Source: Dugong dugon
Lineage: Eukaryota; Chordata; Mammalia; Sirenia; Dugongidae
Direction: 5' to 3'
DNA length: 64,000 nucleotides
Assembly: GCA_030035585.1 (NCBI GenBank)
Contig: CM057473.1
Location: forward strand, 10,466,501-10,530,500
How positions within the stretch are numbered: position 1 is the stretch's first letter; each line of letters starts with the position of its first letter. The notes under the pieces were generated by a model. It was not told the origin of the DNA and made no database searches. It worked only from the letters and a program-made list of their open reading frames with translations. The position numbers were made by a program, and so were the translations under genes. Below are positions 11,263 through 20,792 of the stretch, one piece after another.

Positions 11263-11585
11263 CCTATTTTTGTTGTTGGCTGTTGTTGAGTGGGTGCCTG
11301 ACTCATGGGGATCCCATGCACAACAGAACAAAACACTGCCTCTTGTGATCCACTGGGTTTTCATTGGCTACGTTTTGGAAGTAGATTGCCAGGCCTTTCC
11401 TCCTAGTCCAACTTAGTCTAGAGGCTCCACCGGAACCTGTTCATCATCATAGCAACACACAAGCCTCCACTGGGGGGATGGGGAGGGGGTGGCTGTGCAT
11501 AGGTGCATTTGGCTGGGAATTGAACTCAGGACTCTTGCATGGAAGATGAGAATTCTACCAGTGAACCACTACTGCCCCCAGCACA
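11263..11585 (-). repeat. SINE with tRNA-Gly-like head and AfroSINE-like body
   Basis: Read on the minus strand, the element starts GGCAGTAGTGGTTCACTGGT and continues AGAATTCTCATCTTCCATGC, closely following tRNA-Gly (GGTGGTTCAGTGGTAGAATT), and then has a B box of the form GAGTTCAATTCCCAG. The middle (GGCCTGGCAATCTACTTCCA) and the tail are those of the AfroSINE long form. It is about 320 bp long. It is a retroposon, not a working tRNA gene. Confidence 0.75.
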
Positions 11586-11639
11586 AGTCCTAGCTGCTCT
11601 AAATGAGGGCTCATCTTCTGGCTTAGACTACAATCAATT

Positions 11640-12325
11640 CTCGTGATCTTTCCAGGGCACAGATAATAGCCCAAACATAAGACAACAGAGGTGTGGCTCA
11701 GTAGCGTCATGTATAAAACAGACATGGACGCTTTGGTGGTGAGTGTGACCCATCTGAGTCCATGGTGGGGAGGGGTTCCCTACCAAAAAAATCAAATGCA
11801 GCCTTAGGCTGCGCAATGAGGTGGGCAATAGACCATTCCATGTGGCAATGGTCAGATCACTCTTGGAATATTGTAAACAGACATAGATAAACAAGCACAC
11901 ATTTAGAGGAGGGCAGCCAGGATGGAGAGGAACCAGAAACCACTGAAGAAAGCACCTGTTTTGCCTGGCAAACAGTGGACTCTGGGAAGCCGCATAAAAA
12001 CAGCAGACAAATGCTTGAAGATCTGTGGCTTGGAAGATTGGACTTGCTCTGCTTGGTCACCAGGGGTACAACAAGGACATATGAGTGTGAGTTTAAAGAA
12101 AGGGGATGTGGGCTTTAGATGGGGTAAGGCATCTCAAAACCAAAAGAGCCCACAAACAGAATGCGCTGTCTGAAGCGCTCCTGAGTCTCAAAATCGAGGC
12201 ATTTAAGCCTAGGTTGCGGATTCCAGCAGACGGGCGCCAGGTTCCCTCGCCAGTCTTGCAGGGTTTTCACTAGGGATCCTCCACTGCTTCCTGCTCAGCG
12301 GATCTGGGTGGTGCCTCAGGGCAGG
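11640..12325 (+). mobile_element. CR1/L3 LINE 3' region (ancient)
   Basis: Blocks in order recall the mammalian L3/CR1 3' end: GGTTCCCTACC near 11776, GATCACTCTTGGAATATTGT near 11855, GGGCAGCCAGGATGGAGAGG near 11912, TGAAGATCTGTGGCTTGGAA near 12014, GACTTGCTCTGCTTGGTCACC near 12041, AGAGCCCACAAACAGAATG near 12145 and CGAGGCATTTAAGCC near 12194. It is a very old fragment encoding at most remnants of the C-terminal reverse-transcriptase region. Short open frames here are by-products. Confidence 0.65.
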
Positions 12326-12756
12326 AAATGGCATCAAACATAGAACAGAGGTAGCAGCTGAAAAGTAAAAAGTCATCAGGAACTCTGAATAGTGAGGAAG
12401 AGGAGAAAATGTAGGGGATGTCCATCATTTTGACACAATTAGCTGCTAATCATCTTTCCTCAGGGGGAAGATCCTGACCAGGGACTACGTGAGTGTGATG
12501 AATTTGAATCGTGGAAAGAGAAACTCTTAAACCTAAGAACTTGTATTTTTATAGATTATAACCTCATCTATATCTTTGAATTTCATGCTTAATGAAAGTC
12601 CCTTTCTCTTACAAACTGCTTCCTCCTTCCCAGGACCAGCTTCATGGGTGTTGGACGTGTGCAGGGCACCATGCTCACAAGGGCCCCGTCTGCTGTCACT
12701 GTCTTAACATTCTTTGTAATTTTTGAGCAAAAGGGTCTACATTTTCATTTTGCACT
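12326..12756. other. Unassigned intergenic sequence
   Basis: No gene or repeat recognised. Composition is ordinary. Confidence 0.4.
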
Positions 12757-12931
12757 AAAAACAAAAAACCAAACCCATTGCCGTCAAGTCAATTCCAACT
12801 CAGTCATAGCAACCGTACAGGCCAGAGAGGAACTGCCCTATAAGGTTTCCAAGGAGTGCCTGGTGGATTTGAACTGCTGACCGATTGGTTAGCAGCCATA
12901 GCTCTTAACCACCATGCCACCAGGGTTTCCT
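12757..12931 (-). repeat. AfroSINE, short form
   Basis: Near full-length minus-strand copy, from AAAAACCAAACCCATTGCC to TTAACCACCATGCCACCAGG. It keeps the B-box complement with GATTTGAACTGCTGACC. Confidence 0.88.
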
Positions 12932-13134
12932 CATTTTGCACTGGGCTCCACAAAGTAGCTGGTCCTGTTTCCTGCCCATCTTTGAATCATTCCTCTTTGC
13001 GTTCAGATGTCTTCAATTGCACATACAAACATGGAACTGAGAGGGAATCCTGGTCAACGTTTGGGAGGCATGGTGTGGAAGGCAATTAGATTTTGCTCTC
13101 CTGTAGGCTTTTCCCTACAGTCCCAAAGCCTTTT

Positions 13135-13290
13135 CACTTTCTTGCTGTCAGACTTGGGAGAAGTGGGTTAACTTCAGTTTCCTAACTTATAAAATGGGAA
13201 TAATAACTGTTCCCACCTCACTGGCTTTTGTAGGAATTAAATGACATAATGCATGTAAACAAAGACTGCATGATATCAAATCATTGTCCT
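13135..13290 (+). repeat. MIR SINE
   Basis: CAGTTTCCTAACTTATAAAATGGG (13176-13199), followed by ATAATAACTGTTCCCACCTC and GGAATTAAATGACATAATGC, is the classic MIR core. Confidence 0.75.
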
Positions 13291-13404
13291 TATTTGTCGA
13301 GGGCATAGAAAGGGCGGTCAGGGGAAAAAGTAACCTCAGCGTCAGGACTAGGTACAACTGCTCTGAAAGATAGAAGACAGTATTCAGGGGAGTTGGCAGA
13401 TAAA

Positions 13405-13566
13405 GGGAGCCTGGTGGTGCAGTGGTTAAGCATTCAGCTGCTAACCAAAAGGTCGCAGTTCAAGCCACCAGCTGCTCCTTGGAAACCCTATGGGGCAATT
13501 CTACTCTGTCCTATAGGGTCGCTATTAGTCAGAATCGTTTTCACCGCAGTGGGTTTGGTTCTGGAA
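13405..13566 (+). repeat. AfroSINE, short form (last one before the APP promoter)
   Basis: It starts GGGAGCCTGGTGGTGCAGTG and ends GCAGTGGGTTTGGTTCTGG. It is nearly full length. The next recognisable SINE on the downstream side is at 19128. Confidence 0.9.
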
Positions 13567-14389
13567 AATAAACGCTAGCTTTTCAAAGAGGAAGTTGGCA
13601 TCCTGAGGCTGAGCCATAATTCCACAGTGCTCGGCATCCTTGGTCAGCCAGTGAGCTGGTGAGAGACGAGGCCGGTTTTCACAGCAGCTCTGACATGGCT
13701 GGGGAACCCTCCACAGCCTCACCCCCTTCCACTAGACCCACTGTAGCCTGTGGCTTGAAAACTGATGCCCCTTCGGGTCAAGAGCAGAGGCTACATTCGG
13801 GCGGTTCTAGAATGTTCACGACCTGGGCATTGGCTAGTTTACCCGAATCTAGGGGAAAGCGGCTTTCCAGAGGGTTCATTTCTGTAATTCAGGGCAGACA
13901 CAATGAAGAACAAGGACAGGGTTTGAGGTTAGAAGTTCCTAGTTATGGGGGTCGAATAAGAATCATTTCTCAAGATCCCTTCCCTCCTAACTTCCACTTT
14001 ACCCCCATTTCGGATAGATAATGCATCTCTGCCTGATAAATCCCCGCGGACGGCCCCCTTCTCTAAGACAAGCAAAAACAAAACAAAAATGTAAAAAACC
14101 CTCCTCTCAAGCAGGAATAAATGGGTCGCCCCGCTTCTTTGCCAGGTTCTGTGCCCTTCTCCTTTGGTTCTTTCTAAAGATAGAAATTCCAGGTTGTTCG
14201 TGGCTGCTTTTGACCGGAAAAAAAAAAAAAGAGTCTTTTGCTCTCTCAACAACCAAAGAGATTCTATTTCCTTTAAGCTTCGCTTGTTCCCGTTCTCTTC
14301 CAGAAAACGCCTCCCCCACCTCTCCAAAGCAAGACAAAAAAACGAAACGCGGATAAAAACGCAAGCCAGCAGCAGTCCTTTCTACAAAA
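13567..14389. other. Repeat-free distal promoter region of APP
   Basis: No repeat and no convincing gene. Overlapping open frames on both strands (for example 13659-14021, 14164-14730) have no recognised similarity. A12-type tracts near 14219-14230 interrupt it. It may hold distal APP regulatory sites. Confidence 0.5.
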
Positions 14390-14414
14390 TCCCAGAGAGG
14401 CCCGCGGGGTCGGA

Positions 14415-14421
14415 TGAGTCA
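14415..14421. promoter_or_regulatory. AP-1 consensus site in APP promoter
   Basis: TGAGTCA is a perfect AP-1 consensus, lying about 350-356 bp upstream of the assigned start site. An AP-1 site at about -350 is described for the human APP promoter, which supports conserved position. Occupancy is not shown by sequence. Confidence 0.6.
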
Positions 14422-14590
14422 AGCTCACGGGAACAAGCCGGGAGCGCTCTCGACTTTCTGAGACCCAAACGTCCGACGACTCACCTTTCCCTGATCCTGC
14501 ACTGCCCCTCTCCTGGCCCCAGACTCTCCCTCCTACGACCCCCGGGACCCAGGTGGGCGGTGGGCCCGGGAGGCGCGCGAGGTACTGGAG

Positions 14591-14660
14591 GAGACGAGGG
14601 CGCTGCACCTGTGGGCGGCGGGGACTGGAGCGGGGGCGGGGGCCCCGCGCGGCCCGAGCG
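14591..14660. promoter_or_regulatory. GC-box cluster (Sp1-type) in APP promoter
   Basis: GGGCGC at 14598-14603, GGGCGG at about 14613-14618 and an uninterrupted G-rich GC box GGGGGCGGGGG at 14632-14642 lie 130-175 bp upstream of the start site. They are plausible Sp1/KLF sites and replace a TATA box in this promoter class. The long G runs could also form alternative DNA structures; that is inference. Confidence 0.6.
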
Positions 14661-14674
14661 GGCGCAGCTCCCCG

Positions 14675-14700
14675 GCGGCTCCGCTAGGGGTCTCTCTCGG
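14675..14700. promoter_or_regulatory. CTCF binding core (APB-beta domain) of APP promoter
   Basis: CCGCTAGGGGTCTCTCTCGG (14681-14700) appears to match the human APP promoter segment known to bind CTCF, with the core CCGCTAGGGG about 81-90 bp upstream of the start. In human cells this is the main activator site of the promoter. The whole stretch to about 14730 also looks like the human sequence, so strong constraint is likely. Confidence 0.8.
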
Positions 14701-14718
14701 GTGCCGAGCGGGGTGGGC

Positions 14719-14734
14719 CGGATCAGCTGACTCG
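14719..14734. promoter_or_regulatory. USF-type E-box (APB-alpha domain)
   Basis: GGATCAGCTGACTCG (14720-14734) contains the E-box CAGCTG at 14724-14729, about 45 bp upstream of the start site. The corresponding human element binds USF and contributes to basal APP transcription. Conservation of core and position is the evidence. Confidence 0.7.
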
Positions 14735-14845
14735 CGGGGCTTGAGCCCTGCCGCCGCACTCCTGATCCGTCAGTTTCCTTGGCAGCGGTAGGCGAGAGCA
14801 CCCGGAGCAGAGCGAGCGCGGGGCCACCGGAGACGCGGGCTCGGC

Positions 14846-14880
14846 GGTGGCTCGGGCAGAGCTAGGGCGCGGCGGACCCC
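14846..14880 (+). promoter_or_regulatory. Putative iron-responsive element-like segment in APP 5' UTR
   Basis: CAGAGC at 14857-14862 sits about 60 nt before the start codon within GC-rich arms, matching the loop of the type-II iron-responsive element proposed for human APP mRNA. One neighbouring base differs from human (GAGCTAGG here, GAGCAAGG in human). Iron-regulated translation through IRP1 is reported for human APP; its presence here is inferred. A GC-rich UTR always folds into something, so folding by itself is weak evidence. Confidence 0.5.
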
Positions 14881-14921
14881 ACTGGCACAGCAGCGCACTC
14901 GGTGCCCCGCGCAAGGTCGCG

Positions 14922-14978
14922 ATGCTGCCTGGTTTGGCACTGCTCCTGCTGGCCGCTTGGACGGCCAGGGCGCTGGAG
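14922..14978 (+). CDS. APP: Amyloid beta precursor protein, exon 1 coding part (signal peptide)
   Basis: The 57 nt encode MLPGLALLLLAAWTARALE, identical to the first 19 residues of human APP as I remember it. The peptide has a short N-region, a leucine/alanine-rich hydrophobic core and the cleavage motif ARA before LEV, giving a 17-residue signal peptide that directs APP to the secretory pathway. APP is a type I membrane protein; beta- and gamma-secretase cleavage of it releases amyloid beta. The ATG context GGTCGCGATGC is moderate, and it is the first ATG of the mRNA. The segment ends in phase 0 at GAG|GT, exactly as in the human gene. The rest of the coding sequence lies beyond the window. 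Confidence 0.97.
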
Positions 14979-15915
14979 GTGGGTGTCGCGCCTCGGGGTG
15001 GGGTGGGGGGGAGGGCGGCCAGCGGGGAGACCGATCCCCGCAAGTCTTTAACCCAGAGAAGCCGGGAGCAGCCAGGGTAGCCCGACTCTGCTCCGCGCCC
15101 ACGCCCCCACTGGCGGGCACCCTGCATCCCCGCCTCCGCCCAGCCCTGCCGTGGGGACGCGCGCTCCGGCCCGCGGAGCGGGAGCAGGCGAGGCGCGGGG
15201 CTCCCCTGTCCGCGCCACCCAGGGTGGGGAGGAGAGGGGGCGACCCTGAGTCCAAGTCCCTGCCCTGGGGGTGGGGGCCGAGGGAGGTGAGAGGCTTCCA
15301 GATGTGGCGGGGTGGGGGCACGTGGGCGAAACCGAAAACATTGCTTCCCTGGAACCTCGGCTCTGAGTTCGTTGCCCTTTCCTTCCTGGCGCCCTGGAAA
15401 GGACGAGCCGGGGCAGCTCGGGGAGCTTCCCCTGGTTTTTCCGTCCCGTTCCCCTTCCCTTCCCACCCCCGACATCCCTTATCGGCCCGAACCTCCCCGC
15501 ATCTCCGTCGCCGCTGTTCGCTGCGGCCCCCCGGCTGCGACCCAGCGGGAGTCGGCGGCCGAGTCGCGTATCGCCTTTCGCAAGCAAACTTTGTACATTT
15601 CCGCGTCTCCCTTTTGTGTAAGTTGCGAGAGATGGGCGGTGTCGGAGACCCGCAGCCACCCAATGTCTTCCCCGAGCCCGGACGGCCCAAGTTTTCGCTT
15701 GCACCTTCACCTTCTCCGAGGGAGAAGGTCTCCGGGAACAAAAGCCGCGACACCCCGCCCTGGGGCGCGGTGGGCAGAGCCACGTTAGTCTCTGTGCGCC
15801 ACCAAGACTCCCGCCCGGCTCCCTTCCCGGCGCTGCGCGCCTGCAGGGGAGGGGCTGGGGCGCTGCTGGGGCCTCTGTGGCCGATCCCCAGGGCCCCTGT
15901 CTTTCCCCTCGCCGT

Positions 15916-18900
15916 CACCTCTGAGGCTTGCTAGTGCTGCGCTGCGTTGTGTGATGTCCTTGGGGAGAAATGCGTGGAGAGTGGGGTGTGCGCCTGGAAA
16001 GGGCAGTGGCGGGTGGTGGGGAGTCACGGGCTCTTCCCTCCTGTGCATCAAAGGAGGCGTTTGTCTGATTAAGACGCAGCCTTCTCCCTGGCGGCGCAGG
16101 GGACGCTGGTTTAGTTCCCTGGGGGGCGCAGGCTGCTGGGGAGGGTCCGCAGGGTCTTTTTTTTTAGGGTGCAGATAAAAGGATTGAATTGAGTGAAGAT
16201 TAAGACGGGGAAGATGGCGCCTCTGCAGTGCAGCAAAGAAAAGCTGTGGAGGCTGCAGCCTGGTGAAATCACCCACCGCTAGGTGTTTAGCGAGTCTTCC
16301 CCATTCATCCAACTCTCGAACATTCGGCTAATTCCTTGTGCAGAAGGACTGTTTTTCTTTTTATCTGAAGATGCTTAGAAGTTGTTTGCGTGGCAGTGGG
16401 GGCTAGGGGGTTGTATTTGTCTTTCCGTTGGGTTCCCGTTCGCTGTCTTACATTTGCAGCACCCCCCCTCCAGTTTTTTTTCTTTTCCTCTTTATAATTT
16501 TCCAAAAAAAAAAAAAAAACAACTTGGAGAGAAATGTTTTTCCTGCAATTCCACGGAGGCTGTACAGAATACTACACACCATTACAGATTTTTAGTCCCT
16601 AATTTACAAGGGCATTGAACTTTTTTTCCTTCTGGTTTTTACCTACAAGTGACTCAGGAATCATCTTAGAGGCTAGTTAAGACAGGTTGTTTTAAGAGTC
16701 AAGAATTTGGTATTGCATAATGTGTTTTCTTTTTTAAATGCATTAAATTAAGCGAACTCTGATTTATTTCTCCATGGCTTAAATTTGTTTGTACAATTAT
16801 TTCGATCTTCCTGAATTGTCTGATTACAAATTAGAAAAACACAAATTAGGTCGTTAAATGCATATTATAAGCTTTATTTTTGAAGCTTTTGTCAAAACAG
16901 TTAACTTTCTTGAGCAGCCTCTTTTTTTCTGCATAAAATGAGGCTGCACATAAGCAAATATAATTCAGACTTATTATCTGGCCTGTTGAGTTGCATTTTT
17001 TGTTCTTTCTGCCGTCCTTACGGACATTTCCACTGGTTATTGTCACCTCCTTCAAAGAGTGGAGGTGAGATTTGCATTAGCCCATTTTTCAGTTCGTTGG
17101 CAGTTCTATGGAAAGTGTTGGTTGAAGGTAAGGCAGTTCACTCTAATGAGGTTTGAGGGGATTTATGCAGCTATGTCTGTGTCTACTAAAAGCTGTAATC
17201 TTTTGTAAAGCTTAGAAAACAGGTCTTCTGCAGGCGGGTGTGAAAAAGAAATGAATGAGGTTAATGGAAATGGGGCCTGAGCTTGCCGGAAGGCGTTACC
17301 TTATTACCTGGGTTGATGATTTTGCTTGATACAGGTATGAGTTTTAAAAAACCCTGTTACTTATTTATTCATTCAAACTTGTTTCCTCTTGTTTTATTTT
17401 CTTATATTGAAAGGTACAAGCTAATCACTATGACCTGCCTTGATGCTGATGCTAATTCACAGATTATAGAAACCTACCTGTACTGAATGTAGTACAGCCT
17501 GAAAGGTAGAAGCCTGCTTGTAGACTAGTGAGGCTAAGATTTGATTGCAATCTATAAGGAGTCACTGTGTCTTGCTGATCAATGCGAAGCCATGGTAACC
17601 AGCTGGAAGCAAAAGATTCCGTCTTGTCACCCTAACCAGCAGAGCCTCCTGAGAGCACTAGCAAAGGCTGTTAGTCCGACAGAGAAGTTACCAGATGCGG
17701 TCATCTCTAGTCCTGAGTGAGGAAATGAAAAGGAACATGCAATTTAGATAGATCACGAGGGTAGATTATGAAGGACTGGTTAAAAAAAAAAGTGAAAAAG
17801 ATAGAATGTGGTCAATTGAATAATACTGATTGGAAGGGAAATGGTGAGGTTATTATCTTTATGGGTTTGACTTTCTCCTTGTTGCTAGAGGATCTCTGTT
17901 TCATGCGACTGTTTATGGCACACTAGAGACTTTCTATGCAGATATTTGTGTATGGGTGGAGATTGCCAGTCATAGAAACCAACATAGCTGTCAGTGCCTT
18001 TCGTGGGGCCTCTAATCTTATGAAGAAGGATAGTAAAATGCAACAGAAATGTGCATTCTGTTTCTGCAAATTGAATCTAGTTGGGGGCATGTATTACCTT
18101 AAGAGACTTACGAAGCATCCTTCATTAATACATTTCTTCTTTAATCTCTACCTGGTTGTATCAATTACAGAAGCAAAGATAAGCCTGTATAAGGTACCTT
18201 AAATGTAAAGCTTCAGGATGTAAGATGTAGCTTGACTGTATACACATCATTTCCCCCCTACTTGCAGGCGTTTTCCTCCTAGGGTAAAGAAGACATGTGT
18301 GTGATTGTAAAACAAAATAGAAAGTGTTAAATGCCAAAAGGAAAGTACAGATTAAGTGGTATACTGACTACAGGGTCCTCAGTGGAAGCTTCCTGTATTT
18401 AAGTAATATAGGAACAATGGGATGAGATAATCCTAGAGAATTTCCTCCTAATAAATTTCTAGCCAGGTTTACCTACCAGGTCTGGGGAATGGAGATTATG
18501 TCTTTGCATGCACAGTATTTGTTTACGTCTCTTTCCACTTCTCCCCTCCCGGCACACACGCATGCGCACACCTGAGTGTGAGGGAAGGCCTTTGTCTCCA
18601 TCTTTCTATCCCCTTGCCTGCTTGCAAGCTGGGTGCCGGTGAGGTTCTTAAATACTGGGTGAAGGATAAAGGAATGAACACGCGTGGGATTTGATTGGAT
18701 CTGCACCTACGCATTCATTAGAGAGATTTGTATTGTTTCCCTTTTGGGGTCAAGCCCTGTTCTCTGTTCTGAGGATACTGTGGTGAACAAGACAGTCTTT
18801 TCCTTCAGGGAGCTTCCAGTCTAGCGCAGAAGACAGACGCTAAACACATAAATATATGATGATGAACAGTGACATTCTGTGAAGGAAAGGAAAGGCGCAG

Positions 18901-19115
18901 GGTGTCACGGAATTGGAAAAAGGAGCTGAGGGGCCAACGTAGGGGCTAAACCCAGGCCTGAGAGCTTGGATGCCGAATCTTCCACAGGATCTTGACTGAG
19001 GGTGTAACTTGATGGAGAAAGTGCTCCACTGGGCAGCAGGGAGGAGCGCAGAGAGATCAACTTTGCATTTGGTTGTGGGCTTGTTGTTTTGTGCTGATGG
19101 TTTTCTACCTCTCTG
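15916..19115 (+). other. 5' end of intron 1, repeat-poor
   Basis: No SINE, L1 or LTR insertion is seen apart from the old LINE-like stretch at 18735-18870. Homopolymers occur near 16160 (T9) and at 16503-16519 (A17). Intronic enhancers of APP would be plausible here, but no specific site is claimed. Confidence 0.5.
18735..18870 (+). repeat. Ancient LINE2-like fragment
   Basis: AGCCCTGTTCTCTGTTCTGAGG, GTGGTGAACAAGACAGTC, CAGGGAGCTTCCAGTCTAG and AGACGCTAAACACATAAATA follow the order of a widely distributed mammalian repeat I associate with L2. The name is uncertain. Confidence 0.45.
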
Positions 19116-19127
19116 CTGCCTACTTGG

Positions 19128-19285
19128 CGCCCTGGTGGCACAGTGGTTAAGAGTTCAGGCTGCCAACTGAAAGGTCGGCAGTTCGAATCTACCCAGCCGC
19201 TCCTTGGAAACCCTATCGGGCAGTTCTACTCTGTCCTGTAGGGTCAATTTGAGTTGGAATCGACTTGATGGCACCTAACAACACA
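19128..19285 (+). repeat. AfroSINE, short form, with target duplication
   Basis: Full-length copy starting GCCCTGGTGGCACAGTGG and ending CACCTAACAACAC. CTGCCTACTTGG at 19116-19127 and CTGCCTGCTTGG at 19286-19297 are a 12 bp target duplication with one mismatch. Confidence 0.92.
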
Positions 19286-19297
19286 CTGCCTGCTTGG

Positions 19298-20015
19298 CTC
19301 TGAGTTCTTTTCCTTTTCATAGTGGGATCCCAGACACAAATGTATGGAGTGGGGTTTCTGTCAACCCTTGGGAAAGCTGTCACCCTTGAGTCTCACAACC
19401 GGTATCTACTTACACCCTCATAGGTGGGTGGGGGAAGAAGGGTGGCAGACTGATGATGTTAAGCTGAAGGAATGAGCAGTGCCCCGGAATGAGTAGAGAG
19501 TTTAAGCAATAAAATGCGTATTTGTTGGTTTTTTTTTTTTTTTGCTTTAAAAAGAAAAGCAAACGATAACCAAATCCTCAAACTGAAGTTGCAAATGAAA
19601 ACCAGTGAAGAGAAAAGTGTTCTGTAACTATTTCTTCAGTTTAATGTAGAGAGCTTAAGAAATAACTATTAGGGTGAGAACACTAGTATAGTCCTTCTTC
19701 AAAAAACTGGCAGATTTCCTCTTCAGATTTCTCCTGGTTAATAGATATGTTTTACTGGTATCTTTCTAGAAGTAGAAATCCACCCAACACCATGTTAGAA
19801 TGACTGATAGCTCTGAGAATAGAGTCATTCGTTAAAAACAAAACAAAAACCTGGAGCTGTTCCTCCATTTATGGTTCTATGAAAATGTGATGTTTAATAG
19901 ATTAGCTAGCTGACTTTTAAAGTGGGATACAAAGACAGTTATTGATTCAGGTTCACATGCATTACATCTTAGCTGCAATAGGGAACTTAGAGGCCATTTC
20001 ATTTATATTTATATT
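19298..20015. other. Unassigned intron sequence
   Basis: No repeat recognised apart from a T15 run near 19530-19544. Confidence 0.4.
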
Positions 20016-20031
20016 GTGTGGCTACATTTTT

Positions 20032-20696
20032 CTTTAAGTTTTGTTTCGTTGTTGAAAATACACACAGCAAAACATACCTCAGTTCAAATCGACGGTTTCT
20101 GTATGTACAGTTTAGTGACACTGATTATTTTCTTCGAGTTGTGCAACCATTCTCACCCTCCTTTTCTGAGTTGTTCGTCCCCCATTACCATAAACTCACT
20201 GCCCCCCAAGGTTCCCATATAGATAGTTCTTAAAACAGCACAGTGCTCAAGGCAGACATTTTTTACTAATTAAGCTAAACTATTGTTTGGTTTTAAGAAG
20301 ACTCCAGGGGGTATTTGTGGTTTAAAGTTTAAAGATTATCTCAGGGCGATAGTTTCAGGAGTCCATCCAACCCTCCTGGCTCCAGAAAGTCTTGAATCCA
20401 TGAGAATTTGAAATTCTGCTCTGCATTTTCCCCTTTTTGATCATGATTCTTCTGCAGAATCTTTGATCAAAATGTTCAGTAACGGTAGGTGAGCACCATC
20501 CAGTTCTGTTCTCATGGCAAAGGAGACAGTTGTTCATGGAGGCAATTAGCCACACGTTCCATATCTTTCTCCTATTCCTGACTCTTATTTCCTCTATTGC
20601 TGTAGGTGAATAGGGACCAATTGTACCTTGGATGGCCTCTTCCAAGCTTTTCAGACCCCAGGCACTGCACAGTGGAGCTAGGAGGTAGAACAAAAG
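20032..20696 (-). mobile_element. L1 3' UTR insertion with 16 bp target duplication
   Basis: GTGTGGCTACATTTTT (20016-20031) and GTGTGGCTACGTTTTT (20697-20712) flank the element. On the minus strand the target junction reads CTT/AAAAACG, an L1 endonuclease-type TT/AAAA site. The interior matches copies at 2329, 46205 and 56601 (for example GAGTTGTGCAACCATTCTCA near 20136). It is 665 bp and 5'-truncated, with no coding part. Confidence 0.82.
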
Positions 20697-20792
20697 GTGT
20701 GGCTACGTTTTTAAGAAATAAGCAATGAAGATTGAGCTTGAAAGAAGGTAGTGGTTGAAATGGGTACAAGAGGAGAGATGCCCAATTCTATG

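Larger units (their letters stand above)
14390..14770 (+). promoter_or_regulatory. APP: APP proximal promoter (TATA-less, GC-rich)
   Basis: This GC-rich segment directly precedes the APP first exon and has no TATA or CAAT box at the usual distance. Visible elements, counted from a start site placed at 14771, are an AP-1 match TGAGTCA at 14415-14421 (about -355), GC boxes around 14591-14642, a CTCF-type core CCGCTAGGGG at 14681-14690 (about -90) and an E-box CAGCTG at 14724-14729 (about -45). Order and spacing agree with the characterised human APP promoter: AP-1 near -350, the CTCF domain APB-beta near -85, and the USF domain APB-alpha near -45. Use of these sites in this species is inferred from conservation. 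Confidence 0.9.
14771..14978 (+). other. APP: APP exon 1 (5' UTR plus first coding segment)
   Basis: The exon start is set at the CAGTTTCC sequence of 14771-14778, which matches the 5' end of human APP mRNA. The end is fixed by the donor GAG|GTGGGT at 14978/14979. The 5' UTR of about 151 nt is GC-rich and free of upstream ATG codons, so the APP start is the first one met by a scanning ribosome. The final 40 nt before the ATG are almost identical to human. Several start sites within a few bases of each other are likely, as in other TATA-less promoters. Confidence 0.92.
14395..15915. promoter_or_regulatory. CpG island over APP promoter, exon 1 and start of intron 1
   Basis: CpG dinucleotides are dense from about 14395 and fade after about 15560, with scattered CpG up to about 15915. 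The flanks are AT-rich and CpG-poor. This is the usual signature of a promoter kept unmethylated in the germ line. The island explains the long open frames seen here on both strands (for example 14770-15918 minus and 14957-15934 plus): GC-rich DNA contains few stop codons. Edges are judged by eye. Confidence 0.88.

Noticed and set aside
11263-11585. Possible tRNA-Gly gene
   Set aside because: The tRNA-like part has several mismatches and runs directly into a SINE body, so it is the head of a retroposon.
13405-13566. Many tRNA-Asn-like A and B boxes (here and in all AfroSINEs) as RNA genes
   Set aside because: They are internal promoters of a repeated SINE family, not single-copy tRNA genes.
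14770-15918. 382-codon open frame on the minus strand across the APP promoter and exon 1
   Set aside because: It lies in the CpG island, has low-complexity Pro/Arg/Gly-rich composition and overlaps equally long frames on the other strand. GC-rich DNA with few stop codons explains it.
14957-15934. 325-codon open frame on the plus strand starting just inside APP exon 1
   Set aside because: It starts in another frame than APP, crosses the conserved splice donor and is Gly/Pro/Arg-rich. It is an island artefact, not a gene.
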